Positions 56,481 through 64,000 of a stretch of 64,000 nucleotides of DNA are shown here, piece after piece. The notes below the pieces were generated by a model. That model was given only the letters and a program-made list of their open reading frames with translations. It searched no databases and was not told where the DNA came from. The stretch is from Steinernema hermaphroditum. Lineage: Eukaryota; Nematoda; Chromadorea; Rhabditida; Steinernematidae. The stretch's first letter is position 1, and each line of letters starts with the position of its first letter. The position numbers and the translations under genes are program-made. The stretch spans positions 11,470,001 through 11,534,000 of the forward strand of contig CM059622.1 of assembly GCA_030435675.1 (NCBI GenBank), in the 5' to 3' direction.

Positions 56481-57432
56481 ATGAATGCAGCGAAGGACGT
56501 GGAAGTAGTCGTGAGTTCCATTTTTGGGATTATATCAGGAGTGATTTGCACTCCACTTCTCACGAGAACGGCCTATGTAAGTAACGGAGTCAACTTGTAG
56601 GCTTCTAATGCTTCTTCTTTCAGCTGTTCTACACACACCCCGACTACCGCGAACTCAACAGCTACCGGCTCATGGCACACCACGGAGTGTGCTACTCTCT
56701 TTTTGGACCTCTTTACGTGACTCTCTTCATAGGCATTCTCACGGATAGTGACCTGGGTGGCGTCGTCATCATCGCCTCAGCACTTATTCAAGCTCTTTGG
56801 CAAATATTACTTATTATAACGCTTTCGCTGGCTATCAACAGATTCTCGGTTATCGCCAATATTGCGTCTATGGACTACGCCTCTAAAATAGTGTCCGTTT
56901 TGGGCGCCGCATTTGGAATTGCCTATTTTGTAATTTTAATGACTCCACTGGCTGGTTTGCAATTGCACGATGGCCTTGCATTGTATGACGAGGCGAAGCC
57001 GCTCTCAAAAGTCGTCGAGCAAGTATATGCCCACGCGTGTATAGCCACCACAAGCGCATCCTTAATTGTTTACATCATCTTGTTCGGATACATCGCTTGG
57101 AAGCATGTGAAGTATTCGCTGTCGCACATCTCGAAGACAGAAAAGTTGTTTGCCGTGAAAGCACTGATGATTGCGCTAAGTCAGTTCTCGGTCGAGTGTA
57201 TGTTCATCTTCGTTCGCCCAGCTGTTCATAACAACGGATGGAAGTGGGCCGGCGTCGTCATGCTCGAGTCGTCCGCTATGGTTATACTCCCTCTCATTAT
57301 ACTTATTATCTTCGGAAGGCATGTTCAATCGTCGTTTAATTTTAGTGTCTCAGACAGTTTAGGAACCTGAAGAAACAGATGTTTCAAGGGTTGTCGAAGA
57401 CGTTTAAACGTCAGAACGGTGGAAGTGCATAG
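56481..57432 (+). CDS. serpentine chemoreceptor, four-exon family, copy E (intron 2 lost)
   Basis: Complete. Exons 56481-56576 (32 codons, TM1 ending CTPLLTRTAY), 56624-57318 and 57363-57432. The long second exon spans what is exon 2 plus exon 3 in the paralogues, with no intron after the TM3 motif (LSLAINRFSVIANIASMDYASK), so intron 2 has been lost. TM4-7 follow: FVILMTPLAGLQLHDGLALY, SKTEKLFAVKALMIALSQF and ILPLIILIIFGR. The last intron must begin GC (GGAAG|GCATGT) to restore the family's phase-2 join and the tail RNLKKQMFQGLSKTFKR. Reading on without splicing would instead give VQSSFNFSVSDSLGT and stop. Confidence 0.82.
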
Positions 57433-57704
57433 GACACGATGAATGCTCCATAAAAAATGATTCAAAGCACAAGCACTACGAAGAACAGAACTCAGATCAC
57501 TTTGTGAATCTGTAAATAGTGAATAAAACCCGCTACATCGTCCCTGCGTTAATAGTTTGTGCATCAGTCGAATGCACGTTAGCCAGAGTTTTTGTTGATG
57601 CTGAGCAAGATTAGCTGATATTGTGTTCACGCTTGCTCTAAAAGCCGAATATCCAGATGTTCATTGGAAGGGTTGTAGGATCTGACCTTTTTCTGACCCC
57701 GCAG

Positions 57705-57773
57705 ATGAGCAGCCGGCCGCAAGGGTTTATCGGCACCGTTGTCCCTCCGCATCTCTATCTCAGGATATCTAAT
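57705..57773 (+). pseudogene. orphan TM1-like exon
   Basis: ATG followed by 23 codons ending VVPPHLYLRISN and a GTAAGT donor. This is similar in length and in its ending to exon 1 of the four-exon family (TPLHLRILY|GT). No matching exon 2 follows within the 180 bp before the convergent gene, so it is probably a relic. Confidence 0.4.
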
Positions 57774-57952
57774 GTAAGTAATTAAATGCATGTGTGCGAC
57801 TTGATCTTGTCAACGAATGTCTTGATGAGTGTATCCCTTAGGTACAATATATTTATCTAATTTTCAGGAAAGTGTAAAGGCAGTTAGAAAACGAGAAACG
57901 TCATGGGTAAGAAACTGCCAAAGTAGCCCATTACCGCTCCATATTCTGACAG

Positions 57953-59252
57953 TCAAGCTCTTATGGGAGTAACGACGGTAGTGAGAACAAAGGTGTTCAA
58001 CTTCTTGCGGAAGAATATCTTCTGAAGTGACCTAAAGAGTTAAACGACTTTACGTCACGCTGTCTCATGCGTACCTATTAAATCCAATATAGACGATTAG
58101 CGGCAGACAAAGTAGATTAACAATCTGGAAAAGGGGAATGGCGGTCATCGCCCAAACGGACTGCTGGAAGAACTGCCCGAAGAAGTTCATTGTAACCAGT
58201 ACAAACATATTGGCGGAGAACTTGACGGCCGCCTGAATTACCACGGTCCGTTCGCTGGAGGACATGCCTATGGCCTTGTGCTTGCACTTCTGTGTTATTA
58301 GATAAACGCTAATGGAGATGTAAACAAGGAGAGTTGCCGTGACGCAAAACAAATTATGGATTCCATGTACCCGTCGCACTACATCCGACAGAGGCTTGTG
58401 AAAGTCGTAGGTGAAGAAGACTTTGTCGTCCAAGAAGACAATGCCGGCAAGAGGAGTGAGTAGGGTGAGGAAGACGGTTAGTGGATAGATCAAAGCGGCG
58501 AAGTGCAGATACTGAAAGAGGTGTATGTTGAAAACACAACACTGAAAAGGTCTATAAAGTATCAAAAATATAAAAAAAAATCTTTCCGTATCAAAAAAGC
58601 ACAAGGTTCTCACGAAACATATCGAGGGATCGCTCAATTCATTACTAAGGAACTTCATAGAGATTTGTGCATATCTAGCCAGAATATAGTAGAATATAAA
58701 CATTGGAAATAGCGATATAATCAAAGGTGAACATGACAAACATGATGTTATAGAATTTCGCTATTTCTAAAGATCAGATTCCACTATAGTTTCGCTATTT
58801 CTGGATCTACTACATCACGTTAGTCTCCCAGATCTTCCATATCATCACTAGATTGACTCACCTTGCCAATTGTCCAAAGGAAATGGAAATTACAAATGAG
58901 CCTTAGTCGATTAACGGCTAACGCAAGATCTAGCGCCAATATAGCCGCCCAGCTGGCCATCCACAGCTTAAAAGCGCCAAGAGTAAAGCCGTTGAGTCCA
59001 TTCTGTGTCAGGATGGTTATGCCCATCGGAACGAAGCATAGCCCATAACTGATGTTCGCCATGCTGATCATAGCCATGATTTTGAAGCACTGCAGCGCCT
59101 TGAACTCATTCTGTGCAAGAAATATCTAAACCAATCGGTTAGGTACACTTTAGACAATACAGACATACATAGATGATTCTAATCTGAAAGGGTACGAGTA
59201 GTAAGGGAGATACGACGTAGATCGTTCCTATTATCATGAGGTCGTTTCTCAT
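57953..59252 (-). CDS. serpentine chemoreceptor, four-exon family, copy F
   Basis: Complete on the minus strand: exons 59252-59169 (84 bp), 59125-58862 (264 bp), 58511-58075, 58031-57953; phases 0, 0, 2. Exons 1 and 2 have the same lengths as copies A and C. TM1: GTIYVVSPLLLVPFQIRIIY. Exon 2: ALQCFKIMAMISMANISYG and LALAVNRLRLICNFHF. Exon 3: TVFLTLLTPLAGIVFLDDKV, SSSERTVVIQAAVKFSANMF and PLIVYIGFNR. Exon 4: SLQKIFFRKKLNTF and stop. Intron 2 is 350 bp here. It contains a directly repeated ATTTCGCTATTTCT / TTTCGCTATTTCTG pair near 58755 and 58790. Confidence 0.85.
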
Positions 59253-60368
59253 TGAACTGTCCGCGGGCTGAACCTGAAACGCGTACCTCATTTACGCTAT
59301 ATGCTTCAACGATCAACGAGTTTGTTTATCTCGAGGCATTTTTTTTAAGAAAGCGCTAAGGGCAAGGGGTGTCACGCACAATTAGGATTAGGCCATTGTT
59401 CCAGATAATTTTCAAGATACGAAAACTTTGACCATATCCGGAGCGTTCCGGAGCGAACGATCAGCATTGTCGTGTAGCATTGCCCACCCCAAGGAACGTG
59501 TTCGGAGATTAACTGTAGGACATTAAATTGTGCGCCCAATTAATGCCAAAATGTGAATGCCAACGATGTGACGACACGATGTGCACAGGCGTCGGACTGT
59601 TTATCAAATAAGACGTAGAGTTGTTTGTTTATGAAAAACGACAACAAAATGAGATCATCTTAAAACTTTAAAGGTTGCTTGAAGCTATCAGAAATACATA
59701 TAGTTCATGACATAGAGATCAACGTGGGAGGATGACAGATGTTTTTTCTTTGTTTCCAGAAAACGGCCGAGACAGATTTAATAACTACTTATGAGCTAAA
59801 ACCTTTCCTAAGTACGAGTGCGACTGGAGGATCGAACGCACTAAATTTATGGTCGTAATTGATATCTAATTTCCCAAGAGTACATTGTGCTTCCGTTGCG
59901 ACACAGGTTACGTGGATGTTGCAGCATTTGCATTTCAAATGTGACATTTATTCGTTCTATTTGGGGTGCAGGAGTTTCGACCAGAGGGACTCATAAATAA
60001 CAGTCTTAATGGCACGTTCGTGCAACCCACTCCATTTGCTTGTACGTGTAAAAGTGTCAGCAGCAGTCATAACTATCGCATCGCAGGAAGTCTATCGTAG
60101 GTCTATCGATCTCGAGCCGGAAGAGACATGGGCGACAGACAGATTCGTCACTCTAAAAGTCCCCATTAATGACTCGTAAATAACAATTTTAAAGGCATGT
60201 TCGTGCAACCCATTTAAATTGCTTGCAGATGTAACAGAGGTGCAAAAAGTTTCAGTAGCAGTCATAGATACTGCATCGTAGGAAGTCTATCGTACGCTGA
60301 CCATGAGGTGGAAAGGAAGGAATCGTCATTCAAAAATCGCCATTAACAAAATCGTCACTGCGATCGGT
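59253..60368. repeat. intergenic with a ~180 bp direct duplication
   Basis: About 59990-60105 and 60167-60290 share ACTC.TAAATAACA, GTTCGTGCAACCCA, AGCAGTCATA and CATCG.AGGAAGTCTATCGTA. No gene seen in the rest. Confidence 0.65.
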
Positions 60369-60449
60369 TACCATTTGCAACGTCACTTGTCTAAAAGACT
60401 GCTCTCTGCACTGTCTAGCAGACTGTAGACAAACTGTCAATCGTTTTGC
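60369..60449 (+). repeat. direct repeat flanking the integrase remnant (left)
   Basis: About 80% identical to 61816-61896: ACTTGTCT..AAGACTGC.CTCT, CAGACTG.AGACAAACTGTC and TTGCACT. The same orientation on either side of the integrase remnant is what LTR relics or a duplicated insertion site would give. Confidence 0.6.
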
Positions 60450-60529
60450 ACTTGGAAGAAAGTCGTCAAGAGAGGCTACAAGATGATTAACCCCGGCGAT
60501 TGATAAAAACAACTACGACAAGAGCAGAC

Positions 60530-61352
60530 GCGGTCCTCTGGTGGTGTCTGGGGTTTTTGCCATATAGTACGGATGTGAGGATTCGAGTGCCGACTTATTA
60601 GGAATTGCTCGAGCAAAGGGGTACTTCGTAAAGTAGTCAACAGCTACAGCGGCATATCGATTACCCGACCGTGATTCGGGCAAGGTGATCAGGTCAATTC
60701 CGTACTAAAAAATGCATAGAAAAGACTTATTTTGTTTAAATACCATCGTGCACGGCTGGCGAGGAGGACGGACAGGTCTCAATTCATTGTTTTGGGTACT
60801 AAGTGCCGTCCTGTTGAGTTGACATTGGTGGCAGTGAGCGATGAAGTGGACAATGTCGTGCTTCATACGATTCCAATAGTATCTGCAACGTTTTTTTTTT
60901 TCGATTTCCTTGGCCCCTTCCTTTCCTAACCCTTTCTTCAGCTTTTCTAAACACACATCCCTGCCACCATGACCTGTTTCCAAGTGCACTCGTTCAATAT
61001 GCCGAAGTTCTTCTCCTTTTTTGACGACAATCAGCGTAGCATCGCCTTAATTATTGTAGGAGGTTTCCCCCATCCTTTAAACGGCATAAATACCTTCCTT
61101 CTTGCACAATTTTTCGTTTATAATGATGTAATCAGTTGCCTTCCGTTTCAATGATTGGCGGGCGACTTTGCCCTCCCTCGGATTCACTCCGTCGTTCAGT
61201 AGAGAAGATACATCATTATAATCAGCATCGGTCATTCCTCCGTAACAGTAGATGTCTTGAGTTGCAGTTGTCGTGGTCTTTCTCTGAATAAGGAGCTTAG
61301 GAAAAGGACATTCACGATTGTAATCCCATCCAAGACGAAGCCATAGTAGCAT
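60530..61352 (-). pseudogene. retroelement integrase remnant (H2C2 plus start of core)
   Basis: Minus strand. After KRKATDYIIINEKLCKKEG, a zinc-binding H2C2 module reads HLETGHGGRDVCLEKLK ... YYWNRMKHDIVHFIAHCHQC, the H..GH/C..C pattern of Ty3/gypsy, Pao-type and related (GIN-like) integrases. Across an intron-like GTATTT...TTTTTAG at about 60744-60709 it continues YGIDLITLPESRSGNRYAAV and VDYFTKYPFARAI, the beginning of the integrase core with its first catalytic Asp. The DNG and Glu catalytic positions are not present. A second intron-like break falls near 61078-61040. It may be a decayed retroelement or the debris of a domesticated integrase gene. Confidence 0.72.
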
Positions 61353-61941
61353 ATCAATAATTTATATATATAAATTAACAAAATAAAGCAAAATAACAAA
61401 CAAAATACAAAATAAGATCTTCTTCTTTCGCATCCTCGATCGGTCTTCTCCTCCTTCTGCGATTCGAAACCTGAACAGAGCTAATTAATGAGCAACGTCA
61501 TGCGGTCACGATTCAGGAAAATCGACGCGAACGAACGTAAATATGTATTCAGAAGTATTGGACTCGATTAGACTCTAATTTTGACTGAAAAATACTAGTA
61601 AAGACACGCAAAGAGTCGCGGGAGACTCGCGTCAAACTGATAGCATCGGCAACATCGAACTCGGAACAAAAAAGCAAAAAGGAGAGCATAAAAGGCGCAA
61701 GAGCTTACAGCAGCAAGTTGCCCTGGAGGAGGAAGCAGATCGGTCGGGTGGTCCCGCCACGAACACCCTGAGGGCAGCAAATCGGCCTGCGGCAACGGCA
61801 CACATCCACTGGAACATTTCGCAACGCGACTTGTCTGAGAGACTGCCCTCTCACCGTCTACCAGACTGCAGACAAACTGTCGAGCCTTGTTGCACTACAA
61901 TCCCCATTCTGGTTCTGTCTCATCCAGCGATCAGTGGGGAC
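61353..61941. other. AT-rich flank and right direct repeat
   Basis: 61360-61420 is AAATAAC-rich. 61816-61896 is the partner of 60369-60449. No gene. Confidence 0.45.
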
Positions 61942-63163
61942 ATGCCTGCAGCCCACAAGATGAATGAGAAGAAGGAAATCGCGGAAAACTCAGGTAGGTG
62001 CGCTGATCTACTCGAATGACGGTATTCCAGATGGCGACGATACCAGCGGTGGGGTTGCCACCCAGAAGTCGAAGCTAAACAGTCCACCAGTCGCAATACC
62101 AGTGACTCCAGAGGCCGACGATCATCCACTTGCGGGCGGCCTTCTTCCGTTTCAAACTCTGAAGGGGCGCCAGAAGTTCGTGAGCAAGGTTTTCACTGTC
62201 GTTCTTATCATGGTAAGCATTAGCTCGTCCTCTCCACATGTGTCACTTGCCTTTCAGCTCTCCATCTGCGCCTTCGGTGCGTTTTTTCCTCATTTTTTTC
62301 CTGGTCACTGGTCCAAGACGAAGAGTGGTTGGGTAGAGCGCCCGCATCCGGTGAAAGCGTTTTTCCAGGACTGGTGGTGGTTAAGTATCTTTCCTAGGTA
62401 AGTGAAAGCATCCCCGAAATAGTAACATGAGATGCTTTTCAGCGTTGTGTTTTTTATAACGCATTGCCTCATGGTATGCATCGACAGCTTCAGAAGGCAG
62501 TTTCCGAAGAACATCATCACGCTGACCATTCTCGTAAGTCACCGAAAGCCTACTTCTAAGTTGAAGTGAACCATTTAGGCGATTAGCGCGGCGCTCATGC
62601 TCCCATTCGCAAGTGCGTATCACAATTTCATCGGAGTAGCCATCGCAGTAGCGGCCACCGCCTTGCTATGCTTGGCGATCATCATCTACGCCAAGTTTAC
62701 GAGCTTCGACTTTACGACGTAAGAATACGCACTATCATCAGTCGCCTACTTGTCAAAATTTCAGAAAAGGCTTCTACATCCTCTGCTTTGCATGCGGTGT
62801 GACCCTATTCACCATCGTAGTGTCTTTATTCCTCTTCATGGTTCCGCATGTCAACTACACTCTAGGATTAGTAAGTTGGTTCAGTGACCTGAATAGATGT
62901 AGTTGTTGTTTTTCAGTTCCTCCACCTGCTGATTAGCTTACTCAGCGTAGTCATGTTCTCCCTTTACTTGGCCTACGACGTTCAGGTTTGTTTTGAGGCT
63001 TATTCATCCGCGTATCGCGTTCCTTATTCATGTTCTTTAGCTCGTACTTGGCGGACGTCGTTTCCAAATTCGCGAAGACGAGTGGATTCTTGGAGCGGTC
63101 AAGATTTTCACGGACATCTTCGGCCTGTTCTTCTCCATGTTGGGCCTCACTCAACGTGTGTGA
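61942..63163 (+). CDS. lifeguard/TMBIM (BAX inhibitor-1 family) membrane protein
   Basis: A multi-pass membrane protein of the TMBIM family, which leaks Ca2+ from ER/Golgi and restrains apoptosis. Eight exons: 61942-61993, 62031-62212, 62258-62397, 62443-62533, 62579-62718, 62765-62870, 62917-62985, 63041-63163. The cytosolic N-terminus is followed by GRQKFVSKVFTVVLIMLSIC (TM1), then FRRQFPKNIITLTIL, the family's R..P.N motif before TM3, TM segments (AIAVAATALLCLAIIIYAKF, CGVTLFTIVVSLFLFMV), SLYLAYDVQLVLGGRRFQI and DEWILGAVKIFTDIFGLFF. The YD.Q...GG.R and (E)E(Y/W)I.GA..(L/I).(L/T)DI motifs are diagnostic. An insert of about 25 residues (HFFPGHWSKTKSGWVERPHP) sits in the first lumenal loop. 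No signal peptide, as expected. Confidence 0.92.
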
Positions 63164-63404
63164 ACAGGATCGGTGACGCTTGATGAGATCCACCAGTCAT
63201 ATCGCAAGATGCACAGAGGATCCTAATGTAGTATCTGCATAATAAATGCTCGACCGATGAATGGTATCCAACAATGACATATGCTTTCAGATACTTACTT
63301 AACGTTGCCTGCATACGAGAAAGATTAGATGACACCTTATTTTTGCAAGTTGCTGTTTTAATTCGAAATGAAATAAGAATTTGAGAGAAGGAGAAAGACG
63401 GTTA

Positions 63405-64000
63405 TCACTGGCGGTTGACGAAGACAGCCGAGCGAGGAGGACAAGGACAGTAGGCGGCGTCCTGGCCAGGAAGTCCACAGTTTCCGGCGGGTCCGGGCTT
63501 TCCGTTCTGTCCAGCAGTTCCAGGCTGGCCAGGATGTCCGGCAGGGCCCTGGAGTCCAGCAGCTCCGTTGGCGCCCTTCTCTCCGTTCTTTCCAGGAGCT
63601 CCAGCGGGACCGCGCGGTCCAGAGACTCCACAAGGTCCGGGCTTTCCTTTGCCACGCTGGCCGTCTTGTCCGGGGGCGCCAGGCTGTCCAGGGTGGCCAG
63701 CAGGTCCGGGCTGACCGGCGTTTCCAGCGGATCCAGCGGAGCCAGGCTGGCCGTTCTTTCCGGGAACTCCAGGTTGACCGGATCTTCCGTCGGGTCCCTT
63801 CTCTCCACACGGTCCATCGGGTCCCTTGGGGCCGGGAGGTCCAGCCGGGCACTTGACGCAGTCTTTGGGCTGAAAGTAGACGATTAAGATCAGATTCCTA
63901 CGGTAGTACTTACGACAGGAGCACAAGTGAGAGGAGCATAGGTGGAGACGTTGTCGACTCCCTTGGGACCGGGGACGCCAGGAGCGCCATCCTTTCCGGG
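63405..64000 (-). CDS. cuticle collagen, 3' part (window edge)
   Basis: C-terminal exons of a second nematode cuticle collagen: 63869-63405 and 64000-63914 (continuing beyond the window). Gly-X-Y blocks ([14 protein letters not shown]) are broken by [15 protein letters not shown], then [16 protein letters not shown]. After a long Gly-X-Y run it ends [15 protein letters not shown]. It has the standard C..C pattern and a conventional short tail, unlike the collagen at 38936. The splice ACTTTTCAG|CCC is canonical. The N-terminal domain and start lie off the window. Other frames in this stretch are shadows of the Gly codons. Confidence 0.93.
   Translation of the reverse strand, partial: RKGWRSWRPRSQGSRQRLHLCSSHLCSCRKYYRRNLILIVYFQPKDCVKCPAGPPGPKGPDGPCGEKGPDGRSGQPGVPGKNGQPGSAGSAGNAGQPGPAGHPGQPGAPGQDGQRGKGKPGPCGVSGPRGPAGAPGKNGEKGANGAAGLQGPAGHPGQPGTAGQNGKPGPAGNCGLPGQDAAYCPCPPRSAVFVNRQ

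Noticed and set aside
63381..63887. Plus-strand and shifted frames of ~170 codons near the window end
   Set aside because: Shadows of the minus-strand collagen; no start context or domain.
1..64000. CRISPR arrays, operators, riboswitches or bacterial promoters
   Set aside because: None seen, and not expected in a nematode nuclear sequence.

Overview
The window is nuclear DNA from a nematode, most likely a rhabditid or strongylid (clade V) worm. The evidence is: spliced genes with 40-100 bp introns ending in TTTCAG or TTTTAG; several acceptor-like TTTTCAG sites just upstream of start codons, as expected for spliced-leader addition; nematode-type cuticle collagens; an expanded set of serpentine chemoreceptors; an MSP-domain gene; and a ferlin with a DysF region. 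No prokaryotic, plasmid or viral gene layout is seen. Species cannot be named from the sequence alone.

Layout. 0-3.2 kb: two serpentine receptor genes on the minus strand, the first cut by the window edge. 4.0-5.5 kb: a chymotrypsin-fold serine protease. 7.1 kb and 32.7 kb: two identical tRNA-Phe(GAA) genes carried in a duplicated cassette. 7.7-10.8 kb: a four-exon serpentine receptor and an intronless Srh-like receptor. 11.3-15.9 kb: a mariner remnant beside a 4.3 kb hAT-like transposon with ~220 bp terminal inverted repeats. 15.9-17.3 kb: two small unrecognised genes. 18.6-20.1 kb: a broken ferlin (FER-1/dysferlin family) segment. 21.5-23.8 kb: a nematode F-box-like gene, an inverted partial duplicate of it fused to a piece of the Srh-like gene, and a foldback element. 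24-28.8 kb: mostly repeats. 28.9-36.2 kb: three more receptors of the four-exon family and a short secreted-peptide precursor with an amidation signal. 38.9-43.7 kb: a compact gene-dense block (cuticle collagen, ORC4, a small unknown gene, an MSP-domain protein). 44-48 kb: tandem duplications, a TTAA-flanked element, a second MITE and a small secreted-protein gene. 50.7-51.8 kb: a clear Srt-class receptor. 54-56.2 kb: a hAT-type MITE with a perfect 8 bp target-site duplication and a relative. 56.5-59.3 kb: two more receptors of the four-exon family. 60.4-61.9 kb: a decayed retroelement integrase. 61.9-64 kb: a lifeguard/TMBIM (BAX-inhibitor) gene and a second cuticle collagen running off the window end.

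The dominant theme is chemosensory: nine receptor loci plus fragments, five sharing one exon plan. They are interleaved with housekeeping genes (ORC4, TMBIM, tRNA) and many transposons that have evidently driven duplication and rearrangement. The most interesting items are the candidate amidated peptide precursor, the inverted duplication fused to a receptor fragment, the large hAT-like element with an unrecognised N-terminal half, and the ferlin segment whose exon phases do not join.

All exon boundaries were read by eye from splice consensus and frame, so individual junctions may be wrong.
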